A DNA stretch of 56,854 nt from Candidatus Heimdallarchaeota archaeon (GTDB lineage: Archaea > Asgardarchaeota > Heimdallarchaeia > JABLTI01). Each line of letters starts with the position of its first letter. The first letter of the stretch is position 1. A program made the translations under genes and the position numbers. The DNA lies in contig JAHLVZ010000008.1 of NCBI GenBank assembly GCA_019058165.1, forward strand, positions 1 through 56,854, in the 5' to 3' direction. Of this stretch, positions 1 to 10,386 are shown one piece after another. Under the pieces are notes generated by a model. The model was not told the origin of the DNA. It searched no databases and saw only the letters and a program-made list of their open reading frames with translations.

Positions 1-1600
1 CACCTGGCATTCCACCGGGTTTGGCTTTAGCTGCGATTACATCATCTATTCGCAAGATTAATTCAGATGCTTCAGAAGCAGATCTGATTGCTTGAGATTT
101 GACTCTGAGTGGTTCTAGAATTCCAGCCTTTACCATATCAGCAACTTTTGCTTTGAAAAGATCCAAACCAAATGTATAGTTGGATCCACCAGTATGCTTA
201 GCTCTAATCTCAGTTACTATGTCTATTGCATCAAGACCAGCGTTTTCTGCTAAAGTTTTTGGAATGATTTCAAGTGCATTTGCAAATCGTTCAATTGCTA
301 ATTGTTCACGTCCACCAATGCTTTCAGCAAGACTTCGGAGAGCCATAGCGATTTCCACTTCAGAGGCTCCACCACCAGCAATGACTTTTCCATCCTCAAT
401 AACGTTTCTAACTACGCTAAGTGAATCTGTAAGAGCTCTTTCTGCTTCATCAGTGATGTATTTACTGCCACCACGAATTAGGATAGTTACAGATCGAGGA
501 TTCTTTGCTTCTGAAACGAGAATATTATCATCGTCACCGATTTTAATTTGCTCAACTTTACCAGCAGAACCAAGATCGCTTTTCTTCAAATCATGAAGAG
601 TTGATACAATTTTGCCGCCTGTTGCTCGAGCCATTTTCTCCATATCGCTTTTCTTTACTCGTCGGATTGCTAAAACACCTTTCTTAGCTAAGAAGTGTTG
701 AGCTAGGTCATCAATACCTTTTTGACAAACGAGAACATTAGCACCAGATTTTACAATTGTGTCAACCATTTCTTCGATCATTTGTTCTTCACGATCTAGA
801 AATGCTTGCATCTGACTTGTTTCTTCAATTTTAATTTCAGCACTGAACTCTGTTTTTTGGATTTCAATGTTATCATCAATAAGAGCAATTTTTGCACTAG
901 AGATTGATTTAGGCATACCTGGATGAACTACCTCTTTATCAAGTAAAACTCCTTTAATTAACTCAGTATCTTTTAATGCTTTTCCAGCTTTTTGAACGAC
1001 TTTAATCCAATCAAGATCTGCAATCTTCTTTCCATTACGATCTTCAGTAATTTGTAAAACTGCATCCACACTGATTTTAGCTATTAAATCTTTCTCTGAA
1101 GCAACAACCTTACTGTTTAAGGCAGTAGTAGCAACTTTAGCTAATGACTTCTTATCGTCTATGTCTATGTCAATAGAAATCTTATCTAAAATTTCTCTTG
1201 CTTTCTCGGTTGCTTTCTTATAACCAGAAACAATAATGGATGGATGAATACCTAATTCAATTAAAGCATCAGCATTCTTGAGGAGTTCTCCAGCAAGAAC
1301 GACAGCAGAGGTTGTACCATCTCCGACTTGATCATCCTGTGTTTTAGCAACTTGAGTCATCAATTTTGCTGCGGGATGTTCGACATCTATTTCATCTAAT
1401 ATTGTGGCACCATCGTTAGTTATAACGACATCCCCTAGGGAATCCACGAGCATCTTGTCTGATCCTTTTGGACCGAGAGTTGAGCGTACTGCTTCTGCAA
1501 TAGCCATAGCTGCTCGCATGTTATTCTTTTGGGCTTCTTTTCCCCTGGTTCTTGAAGTGCCTTCTTTTAGTAATATAACAGGAATGTTTTGTTGAGACAT
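1..1600 (-). CDS. Thermosome (group II chaperonin, Hsp60/TCP-1 family) subunit, 3' end beyond the window
   Basis: Reverse-strand reading from ATG at 1600 gives [107 protein letters not shown]..., classic chaperonin motifs. Absent from the ORF track because no stop lies inside the window. Confidence 0.97.
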   Translation of the reverse strand, partial: MSQQNIPVILLKEGTSRTRGKEAQKNNMRAAMAIAEAVRSTLGPKGSDKMLVDSLGDVVITNDGATILDEIDVEHPAAKLMTQVAKTQDDQVGDGTTSAVVLAGELLKNADALIELGIHPSIIVSGYKKATEKAREILDKISIDIDIDDKKSLAKVATTALNSKVVASEKDLIAKISVDAVLQITEDRNGKKIADLDWIKVVQKAGKALKDTELIKGVLLDKEVVHPGMPKSISSAKIALIDDNIEIQKTEFSAEIKIEETSQMQAFLDREEQMIEEMVDTIVKSGANVLVCQKGIDDLAQHFLAKKGVLAIRRVKKSDMEKMARATGGKIVSTLHDLKKSDLGSAGKVEQIKIGDDDNILVSEAKNPRSVTILIRGGSKYITDEAERALTDSLSVVRNVIEDGKVIAGGGASEVEIAMALRSLAESIGGREQLAIERFANALEIIPKTLAENAGLDAIDIVTEIRAKHTGGSNYTFGLDLFKAKVADMVKAGILEPLRVKSQAIRSASEASELILRIDDVIAAKAKPGGMPG

Positions 1601-1657
1601 TTTGTGTTCTCACCAAGAATAGTTTTTATTTTCTACTTTTCTGCTGATTTGTACTGA

Positions 1658-1665
1658 TATTTAAA
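1658..1665 (-). promoter_or_regulatory. Possible TATA box (TTTAAATA) for the thermosome gene
   Basis: TTTAAATA on the minus strand, about 58 nt upstream of the ATG at 1600. Confidence 0.4.
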
Positions 1666-1807
1666 GCTTACGAGTGCTTTTAGAACAAATGACTTTTTGA
1701 GTTGGGTTTAGTCACCAGTCTCCCATGGGGAGTTTTTTGCAAAATCCCTAAAAAGCAGAAAAATCATAAGAAATACAGAATGATAGTCTTGCTAGGAGAG
1801 TTTATAC

Positions 1808-2545
1808 TTGACTGAAGAAGAACCCATCTTGTTTTTTAGAGAATTAAAAGAACCTGGTATTGTCGATATTTTTGCTACTCTTAAGGATGCTCTGGATTTA
1901 GTTGCTAAAAATAAGAAGCCATATTTGCGCTTAGTTTTAGTTGACCCCTATAATAGGGAATTATATGTCCAGATTTGGAGTGATAACGAGATTTATGCCC
2001 CAGTCAATATGTTCTTACGAAAAAATCTCTTGCACCTTAACGGTCCTATTCATTTGATTGATCTAAGCTATGATGGCGAGTATGTGGGTTCCTCTATGAA
2101 AACTAAGATTGATACGATCCCTACCCAACACCCTGTTTATTCAAAATATATTGCTCTTAACAATTACCGTTTGCTTAAAACCATTCCAGAAGATCCAAAA
2201 ATTCTCGGTGAGATTCACAAACTCATGAATACAAAACCTCTCATAGAAGCTATTCTTTCTCGTCTCAAAGATGAAGGTTTAGCAATTACTGAGGAGCTTT
2301 TCTGGGAAATCACCAAGATTATTTGTGATAAAACATACACTGGAACAGTTCACCTTATAGCTGGTAAACCACAGTTAGCAATTACTCCTCAATATTCTAG
2401 CTATGTTTTGAAGCAGTTGGAAATCCTGATGATTGCATTTGCAAAGGATATTACTAATGATCGTGTTGCTCCAATCATCTTGCTGAGAAGATTGCAAAAA
2501 GACCTTGTAAGTCTGTATGATTTCACAGAGTTCCAGAATAAATAG
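1808..2545 (+). CDS. Hypothetical protein, 245 aa
   Basis: ORF with TTG start preceded by a purine-rich GGAGAG; no family recognised. Confidence 0.75.
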   Translation: MTEEEPILFFRELKEPGIVDIFATLKDALDLVAKNKKPYLRLVLVDPYNRELYVQIWSDNEIYAPVNMFLRKNLLHLNGPIHLIDLSYDGEYVGSSMKTKIDTIPTQHPVYSKYIALNNYRLLKTIPEDPKILGEIHKLMNTKPLIEAILSRLKDEGLAITEELFWEITKIICDKTYTGTVHLIAGKPQLAITPQYSSYVLKQLEILMIAFAKDITNDRVAPIILLRRLQKDLVSLYDFTEFQNK

Positions 2546-2552
2546 TTTTGAA

Positions 2553-3380
2553 TCACATTTCTTGGTACTCACTTTCAGGAATAACTATGTATTTGTATTC
2601 AGTTTGTCTGAACGTTTTATCAAATTTCAAAGCTAAACGCTTCTCTTCTTTCTTTGCGATTTTTCTAACTTCATAAAACGCAATTATTGCATAAATTAGT
2701 GAGAAAATAATTGTTATTCCATATCCCCATAAAATTAAAGTTATTGGAGCAATTAGCACATAAAATACTATGAATAGGTAGAATTCAGGTGTTTTTGAAA
2801 CAGTAATATGAAATGGGTTTAGTAAATCTGCAGCATCTGGCAAACCAAAAATAACAAGCGAAAATAAAACATATAGCCAAATCCAATAGAAAACTGTATT
2901 ATTTATCATTGTATCAAGCCATTGGAATAGAATCATACCAGGAATTATCCAAATTGTGATTACAAGAATATTCATAATTGGAGCCCAGAAAAAAATGATC
3001 CCTTGACGCAGGTTCTTTAATCTTCCAGTAAGTTTTATTCCTACTCGGCTCCAACCATAACCAAAACTAACTACGGTTTCAGTTGGAAGATTTAATCTCT
3101 TAGCAGCAATAACATGCCAAACATTATGCATAAGTGAACCAGGAATTAGAATGAATTCAAGAATTCTTAAAATCCCTTTAACAAATGGAAAAATCTCAGC
3201 TAAAAATATTATTATTAAGTTCATAACAAGCCAAATGACAAAACAAAATAGAAATATCGAACTGATAGACATGCCAGTTAATTTTAGTATATTTTTTAAC
3301 CAATCTAAGTAATTTTCAAATACTAATGCATTTATACTGCTAATTTTATTAACTCCTATGTCAATCATTCTTCTCATCAA
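2553..3380 (-). CDS. Multi-pass membrane protein, possibly M50-peptidase-like with degenerate HxxxH motif
   Basis: Several hydrophobic helices; PGSLMHNVWHVIAAKRL resembles the PG..HExxH...A helix of M50-like proteins but with HNVWH. Confidence 0.7.
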   Translation of the reverse strand: MMRRMIDIGVNKISSINALVFENYLDWLKNILKLTGMSISSIFLFCFVIWLVMNLIIIFLAEIFPFVKGILRILEFILIPGSLMHNVWHVIAAKRLNLPTETVVSFGYGWSRVGIKLTGRLKNLRQGIIFFWAPIMNILVITIWIIPGMILFQWLDTMINNTVFYWIWLYVLFSLVIFGLPDAADLLNPFHITVSKTPEFYLFIVFYVLIAPITLILWGYGITIIFSLIYAIIAFYEVRKIAKKEEKRLALKFDKTFRQTEYKYIVIPESEYQEM

Positions 3381-3526
3381 ATTTCTTTTGTATGTAATTT
3401 CATTTTTAATGAGCGAATTAACTCAATCTTTTCTTCAGAATTTTTCTTTTAAAAGAGCTAAATTATGTTAATTATAGTTTTAAATAAAAAAACAGCAAGT
3501 GTTTAGTAAACCGGAAAGTTTAGAGT

Positions 3527-4015
3527 ATGTCTGTTAACAAAGAAAATAATAATCAAAGAAATAAAATCCTCTCTGAAAGGAAGATAGCAGATATACTCAC
3601 AGTTTATCTCGAGAGATTAGGTTATATCGTTGTGAAAGAATTAGTCCTAAATAATTCATTGTTTGATATTAAAGCTTTAACAAACAGGGATATTTCAAAA
3701 GTGAGGATCGATGTAGCAGCATACAAAGATGGAAAAATTATTTTTATTGAAGTAGAAAATGGTCTCTGGGTGACTCACCCATTACTTTACAGAGATTTTG
3801 CTCACAGAGTTTTTTTGGCTTGTCCCTTTGATGATGATAATCCGACAGATTCTGAGCAAATTTCTATGGCAAAAGTATATGGTATTGGAATTATCAGAAT
3901 AACAAATTTCGGATCAATCATACCCGTTCTTAGCCCAATTGATTATGATATTCCCCCAATAATAGCGAACCCAATTATTAGTTTAATCAAAAGTAAGATA
4001 GTAGAAGAAACGTGA
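3527..4015 (+). CDS. PD-(D/E)XK-like fold protein (putative)
   Basis: 162-aa ORF; RIDVAAYKDGKIIFIEVENG resembles a restriction-endonuclease-like core strand pair (D-x(n)-ExE). Confidence 0.6.
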   Translation: MSVNKENNNQRNKILSERKIADILTVYLERLGYIVVKELVLNNSLFDIKALTNRDISKVRIDVAAYKDGKIIFIEVENGLWVTHPLLYRDFAHRVFLACPFDDDNPTDSEQISMAKVYGIGIIRITNFGSIIPVLSPIDYDIPPIIANPIISLIKSKIVEET

Positions 4016-4020
4016 ATTAC

Positions 4021-7000
4021 CTATTGATCCTTCACGTATTGTTTTAAATCCAATACTAAACCACTAGGCATTAGTTTTGGATTTGTTAATAGTTTCTCTA
4101 ATTTCTTTAGTAGATTTTCAGAAATAACTCCTCCTTTTTCTAAATCCCCATAAAGCTGTTTGAGAATTGTAACGATTTCAGAAATGGTGTACCCATCATC
4201 TGTTTTACCACTAAACCGAGATGTTAAAACATGCCAGATGAAATCTTCATCTTCAAGAGATGGAACACCGAGTTTTTTAGCAATTTCAAGCAAGAGTTTT
4301 TTCTTTAGTTGATCGAGACTTTTTTTTTGTTTTTTTTGATTTTTAGTTTTCGTTTCCTTGTCCTCAGGTTTAAAGGGATCATAGGTTTCATTTGTTTGTT
4401 CTTCTTTTTCAGTTTCAAGTAGATCTTCATCGAAAATATTGCCCTTCTTGGGCGAGAACAATGAACCTTTTGAATCCAAATGCTGTAATCCAGCAGATTT
4501 TAAGTCATCAGCTGCTGCTAAAAACAAACTATCATTTTCATCATCTTTGTGTGAAACCTCTACTTGTTCTTCCCAGGGATCAATTTGCTCTGCAACTTCT
4601 TGTTCTTTTTTCAAGTCAAAATTAAATTCGAATTCTTCTTCAATAGTTTCACTTTTAGTTTTATCAATTGATTTTTCTTTTTTATTCCGTTTTCTAGTTT
4701 TCCTTGATTGTTTTTTCTCAAGTTGAGAAGTTTCCTGTAGTAAACGATGTTTAATTGATTTCAAGGCATTTGCAACGAGTTGAGAAAATTCTTGATGAAT
4801 TCGTTTTGCTTTGCTAACATTTCCTACTTCTTTTAATGAGGTCAGGTAGGACCATTGATCGAGAAGCTTTGCAGCGATTTTACCATTTATGAAACGATCT
4901 TCTTCTGGGAGAGCACCAAGCAACCTTATTGCTACTTCTAGCATGAGATCCATAGCAACAATACTTTCTCCAGCATCAAACATTTTATCGATTTTCTCTA
5001 ATTTCGCAAACATGTCATTTTGAAAATTCTTTTCAACAGCTAAAGATTTTATAGATATTAGTGGAATTTCCTTCTTTAGATTTAGATAACTCTTGTAGTA
5101 TTCTTCTCCTCTTTCAGTTAGTTTTAGTAAGTTAATAGCTTCCTCGGAATCATCGGGCGAGTTCACAATGATTTTTATGAAGGATTCATCTCTTGCGATT
5201 TCCTTTGCTCGTAAAACATCTGTCTCTGAACTATCAGGAAGCAGTTTTTCAATGCCTTCCTCTGGCAATATTTTCCGGGGTTTTTCTTTAAGAATTCTAA
5301 TTAAATCAAATATTGTTTTCCGTACTTCGGGTGAGATGCCTTCATTTCGAAGATAATCTTTGGATTGGATTATTCTTACATTACTTTCTTTTATTAGATC
5401 ATCCACTTCTAATTTCATTTTCGTTTTTGGTTCAAAATCAACCTTAATGTAGTTCGGACTGGAAAATTCAGGCACTAGAGTAAGATATTCTCTCACAGAG
5501 AGTTTGTTGATATTTTGTATGTCTTTTTTGGGAATGTTATATTCATTTGTTAGAAGGTGTTTGTCTGCCATTACTTGTAGTCTATTGATAAATTTGGCTT
5601 GAGTGTTTTTGAAGAGTTCTTGAATTTTGGAAGGTGATCGAGCACCTATTACTATATGGAAATCTTCTGATAATCCGAGTATTAAATCTGAGAGATTATT
5701 ATCTTGCCAATTTCTTGTGTTTTGTCCTATAATTTCATCCAAGTTTTCAAGAACTATTATTTTTGGTTCATCGTTTATTATTGCTCTTAGTTTTAGTAAT
5801 GTGAATAAATAAGCAATCTTTGTTAATTGATCATCATTTTTAGCAAATTGAATTATAGAACCCTTTGTATCCAACAAAGATTCAAAGGATAAGGAACGGC
5901 CAATACGAGTAAAGAGTGAAATTTCCTCATAAGTTCCCAAAGGATACAAGACATTCGCAATCGTTACTGATTCATTTCGACTCATTTTTGTTACTTCAGA
6001 AGTTAATTCTTGATTTGCAAAATCCTTGAATTGAAAAACTGATCTGGTTTGATTACTTGGATCCCTATATGCTCCTAGTAGGTATGTTTCAATCGTTTTT
6101 GAGAGATCAGTTCTTATTCCCGAAACAGTTGCTATTATTTTCGCAAACCAATAAGCATAAACTTGTTCTCTGATCTTCTCGCCCTCTGTGCTTATAATAT
6201 TCAGCATATAATTTGTCCCTAATAGGTACCCCCGAACCCTTGGATTCGCCATTGCTAATTGTCCGTAGTTCTCCTTTGGATCAAAAACAAGGTATTTAGC
6301 ATTTGCATTTCTGAGAATATTTAGAATTAGGCTTCTTCTTGCTTCTGGTTCGCCAATAACAATTACAGGGAATCGTTCATTGTTTAGTGGTAGAAAGCTG
6401 TTTTTAGTCGATAATACATGAGTTATTGCTTGAGGATCTGTTTTAGAACTGAATAATGGTTGTTGTTCACTGATTTCCTTTCTCATGTTTTTAACTACAG
6501 GTACTAGCATAGAGTATTCTTGTTGTTTTGTTGTTGAGCCTAAGCTTTTTTCTTCTAAAAGCTTCTTAAGAATGGGTTCTGGCACTTCTCTAATCTGATG
6601 GAAGTCAACCAAGATTTCTTCTCCTTTCAGATAGAGAGGTTTACCAATTGATCGTAATGTTTGATGAATATCATCTTGAATGAAATCATCGAAATGAAGT
6701 AATGACTCCTGGATAATCAATGGGTTTTCATCTTCTGAAAAGCTCTGTGGATAATAGAATTTATCACAATAATGTGCTATGAGAAGAATCAAAGGAGGAA
6801 AGTACTTTCTTCTTCTTGGGAGTTTTTTCCCAGGATACTTTTCTTTAAGTTTTTCTTCATGCTTTTTCTCAGCAGGATTTTTAACAAAATATCTAATGAC
6901 AGAAAGGCTACCTCTTTTCTGATTTGCGATAACTTTCAAAGGAGTTCTTTGTTCTCTCTTAGAACGTTTTCTTAAATCGATTACTTGGGTAGAGTAAATT

Positions 7001-7170
7001 CCTTGCTTTTCATCAACAATCATTATTGCATAAACATGCGCAATGTAAAAACCTTGATCCGGATAATGTTGAATTAGAATGGATTCATGCATTTTTGATT
7101 TCTTATTTTTATAGGTCTCAAAATCCATTGCACTATTTACACTACTATTTGTTGATGATGGGTCTATCAC
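4021..7170 (-). CDS. HerA/VirB4-like ATPase-related protein with degenerate nucleotide-binding motifs, 1049 aa
   Basis: Long ORF; FPVIVIGEPEARRSLILNILRNANAKYLVFDPKENYGQL sits where a Walker A region would be, with a downstream IIVLENLDEIIG strand; Lys/Glu-rich C-terminal half. Confidence 0.7.
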   Translation of the reverse strand: MIDPSSTNSSVNSAMDFETYKNKKSKMHESILIQHYPDQGFYIAHVYAIMIVDEKQGIYSTQVIDLRKRSKREQRTPLKVIANQKRGSLSVIRYFVKNPAEKKHEEKLKEKYPGKKLPRRRKYFPPLILLIAHYCDKFYYPQSFSEDENPLIIQESLLHFDDFIQDDIHQTLRSIGKPLYLKGEEILVDFHQIREVPEPILKKLLEEKSLGSTTKQQEYSMLVPVVKNMRKEISEQQPLFSSKTDPQAITHVLSTKNSFLPLNNERFPVIVIGEPEARRSLILNILRNANAKYLVFDPKENYGQLAMANPRVRGYLLGTNYMLNIISTEGEKIREQVYAYWFAKIIATVSGIRTDLSKTIETYLLGAYRDPSNQTRSVFQFKDFANQELTSEVTKMSRNESVTIANVLYPLGTYEEISLFTRIGRSLSFESLLDTKGSIIQFAKNDDQLTKIAYLFTLLKLRAIINDEPKIIVLENLDEIIGQNTRNWQDNNLSDLILGLSEDFHIVIGARSPSKIQELFKNTQAKFINRLQVMADKHLLTNEYNIPKKDIQNINKLSVREYLTLVPEFSSPNYIKVDFEPKTKMKLEVDDLIKESNVRIIQSKDYLRNEGISPEVRKTIFDLIRILKEKPRKILPEEGIEKLLPDSSETDVLRAKEIARDESFIKIIVNSPDDSEEAINLLKLTERGEEYYKSYLNLKKEIPLISIKSLAVEKNFQNDMFAKLEKIDKMFDAGESIVAMDLMLEVAIRLLGALPEEDRFINGKIAAKLLDQWSYLTSLKEVGNVSKAKRIHQEFSQLVANALKSIKHRLLQETSQLEKKQSRKTRKRNKKEKSIDKTKSETIEEEFEFNFDLKKEQEVAEQIDPWEEQVEVSHKDDENDSLFLAAADDLKSAGLQHLDSKGSLFSPKKGNIFDEDLLETEKEEQTNETYDPFKPEDKETKTKNQKKQKKSLDQLKKKLLLEIAKKLGVPSLEDEDFIWHVLTSRFSGKTDDGYTISEIVTILKQLYGDLEKGGVISENLLKKLEKLLTNPKLMPSGLVLDLKQYVKDQ

Positions 7171-7317
7171 GTAGTCCTACCTCAATGAGTTCTCAGTAAA
7201 AATTGTTTAAAAGTAGCTAAATGTGAAAAATTGTTCTCTCGAGTTGAAATTTAGCTGTTTTAATACATTAATACGGAGTATTCTATTGTAAGGAAAGACT
7301 TTCTTGAGAGGAAATAA

Positions 7318-9693
7318 GTGACATCAGCAGAAGAGATTATACAACATCCTTATTTGCGAAAAGGTATTGAACCTAGACTTTTCCAACAAACTATTCTTAA
7401 CACCTGCATTACCAAGAACACCCTTGTTGTTTTACCCACTGGAACTGGAAAAACAATTATTTCAATACTTCATATTGCCTATCTTCTTCAGAAGCAATAT
7501 TTCATTGGTAAAGGAGAATTTATTCTAATATTGGCCCCTACAAAACCCCTCATTAATCAACACGTTAAATCCTTCAGAACATTTCTCAATATACCTGCTG
7601 AAAAAATCGTAGAACTTTCTGGTGCGATATCTCCTCAAAATAGAAAATTGATGATTAAAAATGCTACAGTTATTATTGCTACCCCACAAACTGTGAGAAA
7701 TGACATAATTCATGGGCATCTTGATCCTGCGAAATGCAAGCTGGTCTATTTCGATGAAGCTCATCGTGCAAGAGGAGAGTATGATTACGTCCACATTGCA
7801 GATATTATTCATGATAAGAATCCAGATACTCGGATAATTGCCCTCACTGCATCACCAGGGACAAATAAAGAAGATATCCTTGAAATCTGCCGAAATTTAT
7901 TCATTGAAGCTATAGAAAGTCGACCCAAAAATGACCCCGAGGTGAGAAAGTACATCCACAATGTTGACATGGAACGAATCGAAATTCCTCTTCCCTTAGA
8001 ATTTGAAAAGATTCTTTTTACAATAAATATACTTGGTGAAAGAGAAGTCAGTTTCTTACGTTCGAAAGGATTAACGGAGAAGAAATTTCAATTTTTATAT
8101 AAAGGGGAATTGCTTGGAATAAAGAAGGAACTTTCCAAGAATTTTCGAGCCAATTATCTTGAAATGATGGCTTGTAATCGTCTTGTTTATATTCAAATTC
8201 TCCGAGAGACCCTTGAAAGTCAAGGTATTCCAAGTGCTTATTCTCTTATCAATAATTGGCGGGAAAAAAACAGTAAAAGCATCAAAGGGTTATTCAAAGT
8301 TTCAGAATTCTGTGAGATGGTTGAGAAAATTGAACTTTTAAAGGAACAAGGAGTTATTCATCCTAAACTTCTCTATTTACTCGAGATACTTGATACAGTT
8401 GATTTAATTAATTCACGAGTGCTCATATTTTGCAATTTGAGAGCTACATGTTATGCAATAAGTAAAGCACTAGATGAGCGAGGGATAAAAGCTAAACCTT
8501 TTGTGGGGCAGGGTCGAGGACAAAAGGGTGGTTTAAGTCAGAAGAAGCAAATAGCTTTACTTAGTGCTTTTAGACGAGATGAATTTCCAGTTTTAGTTTC
8601 AACTAGTGTTTTAGAAGAAGGTTTAGATGTTGAAGAATGCAATCTAGTTATTTTTTACGAGGGAACCGCCAGTGCTATTCGCAAAATCCAAAGATCAGGT
8701 AGAACTGGAAGAAAGAAGAAAGGGAAAGTCGTAATTCTAACCACACACCACACAGCTGATACTGCCGCTCACTTTATTTCAAATTCTCGAGAGAGAAACA
8801 TGAACAAATTACTACAAGACATTGGTTGGTTGAAGGAAGAATTAGGAAAGGAACCAGCTGCTGATTCAAGAGCTTTTGCTCCAATAAAAGAGGAAAAAAA
8901 TGAGGAAGTTGAAACTCTAACTGAAGATAGCGAGCGAGAGCAAGTGCACCCAACAGAAATGCCTGAGAAATTGACTTCTTTCAAACTTGCTCTTGATGAT
9001 GTGGAGAGATGGGAAGAACAAGAAAACGAAAAAGAAGAAAGTAAAAACAACTCTAAAGACAGTGTTAGGATTATTGTAGATAGCAGAGAAAAGAATAGTA
9101 AGATTTTATTTTATTTGAAGAAGGAAGGTATAGAATTAGAGTTTAAGCAAGTAGATTGTGGAGATTATATCTTAAGTGATCGCGTTGCGCTAGAATACAA
9201 AAAAGGTGAGGACCTTCTCTCATCAATAATAGATGGCAGGTTATTCGAGCAGCTCGGTTCATTAACTAATGCCTATCAGATTCCAATTTTACTTATCGAA
9301 GGGTTTCCTTCAGGAGGAATTCATCCTGAAGCAATAGCCGGAGCTCTCTCTTCATTTGTGATTGATTTTGGTGTATCGATAATTCAGACACAAAATTCTG
9401 AAGAGTCTGCAGCTATCATTAAGAGAATTGCTATGAGAGAACAAAAAACCAAGAAAAGAAAACCACTTATTAGGAAATCCATGAAAATGGGAAGTCCCAA
9501 TGAAAAGGCCATACAGGTCATTAGTTCCTATCCAGGCATTAATAGAACATTAGCAACTCGTTTACTGGAAAATCTGGGATCCATACGCAAAATCGCTAAT
9601 GCTTCAGAAGATGAATTGAAAAAAATAGAGGGATTAGGAGTAAAGAAAAGCCAAAAACTCGTGGATATTTCAAATAAAGAATATGAGCAATAA
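7318..9693 (+). CDS. hef: Hef-type helicase-nuclease (SF2 helicase + ERCC4/XPF nuclease + HhH)
   Basis: VVLPTGTGKT, YFDEAHRARGEYDY, ALTASPGT, QRSGRTGRKKKG helicase motifs; RIIVDSREKNS...GDYILSDRVALEYKKGEDLLSSIIDGRLFEQ nuclease; C-terminal HhH (IEGLGVKKSQKL). Confidence 0.95.
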   Translation: MTSAEEIIQHPYLRKGIEPRLFQQTILNTCITKNTLVVLPTGTGKTIISILHIAYLLQKQYFIGKGEFILILAPTKPLINQHVKSFRTFLNIPAEKIVELSGAISPQNRKLMIKNATVIIATPQTVRNDIIHGHLDPAKCKLVYFDEAHRARGEYDYVHIADIIHDKNPDTRIIALTASPGTNKEDILEICRNLFIEAIESRPKNDPEVRKYIHNVDMERIEIPLPLEFEKILFTINILGEREVSFLRSKGLTEKKFQFLYKGELLGIKKELSKNFRANYLEMMACNRLVYIQILRETLESQGIPSAYSLINNWREKNSKSIKGLFKVSEFCEMVEKIELLKEQGVIHPKLLYLLEILDTVDLINSRVLIFCNLRATCYAISKALDERGIKAKPFVGQGRGQKGGLSQKKQIALLSAFRRDEFPVLVSTSVLEEGLDVEECNLVIFYEGTASAIRKIQRSGRTGRKKKGKVVILTTHHTADTAAHFISNSRERNMNKLLQDIGWLKEELGKEPAADSRAFAPIKEEKNEEVETLTEDSEREQVHPTEMPEKLTSFKLALDDVERWEEQENEKEESKNNSKDSVRIIVDSREKNSKILFYLKKEGIELEFKQVDCGDYILSDRVALEYKKGEDLLSSIIDGRLFEQLGSLTNAYQIPILLIEGFPSGGIHPEAIAGALSSFVIDFGVSIIQTQNSEESAAIIKRIAMREQKTKKRKPLIRKSMKMGSPNEKAIQVISSYPGINRTLATRLLENLGSIRKIANASEDELKKIEGLGVKKSQKLVDISNKEYEQ

Positions 9694-9699
9694 CTAGTT

Positions 9700-10386
9700 T
9701 TACTCGAGAACTTGAAATAATTGATCGAATTCTTCGATGCCTAATGCTGTGATAGTAAAGGGTTCCAAAACTTCCAATTCTTCTCCATTTAAATCTTCAA
9801 AGGTAATTTCTGTACTTTCATTACTTTTTCGAGTAAGTCTTGTAGTTATGTCGCTATAACTCCTTGTTGATGCAGAAGCTACCGGTCGAAAATCATTTGT
9901 GGAATTCATTGTTGATGCTACCTGATTTGTATACATAACAGCAATTTTTCTGTTAATAGTAAGTGATTGTAGAGACGAGAGAGCTTTTCTTAGCATTGTC
10001 AAACTTATTGGGTTAGCATGTGGTCGATAAGCTGATGTGAGTGAATCAATAATAAGCACATCCATTTCTAATTCTATGGTAGGCAAATCATGAATAAGTG
10101 TTTGAATTAAATCATCAAAAGTAAAGATATCAGACGTTGATATTGTTTCTAATAATTCTCGAGTATATCCACCTTCTGCTTCAATCATCGATTGCATTCT
10201 GATTTCGATGGGACGTTCTGTTGAGATAATGCTTACCAATAAGTCATGCTTAGCTAGTTCAAAAGCAATAGTTGCTGAAAGAGTAGATTTTCCACTTTTT
10301 GGTGGACCATACAGATGCAATACCTTACCTTTGCTAAGAAATTCTGTACTTGATTCTCTTACAGAAATTAAATGTCCATTATCCAT
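9700..10386 (-). CDS. RadB-like RecA-superfamily ATPase
   Basis: LYGPPKSGKST Walker A, DVLIIDSLTSAYRP Walker B, VMYTNQVASTMNSTNDFRPVASAS; 228 aa, no N-terminal HhH domain. Confidence 0.8.
   Translation of the reverse strand: MDNGHLISVRESSTEFLSKGKVLHLYGPPKSGKSTLSATIAFELAKHDLLVSIISTERPIEIRMQSMIEAEGGYTRELLETISTSDIFTFDDLIQTLIHDLPTIELEMDVLIIDSLTSAYRPHANPISLTMLRKALSSLQSLTINRKIAVMYTNQVASTMNSTNDFRPVASASTRSYSDITTRLTRKSNESTEITFEDLNGEELEVLEPFTITALGIEEFDQLFQVLE

Noticed and set aside
180-1595. Plus-strand ORFs 180..596 and 1404..1595
   Set aside because: Antisense to the clearly coding thermosome gene; Ser/Ala-rich translations typical of shadow ORFs.
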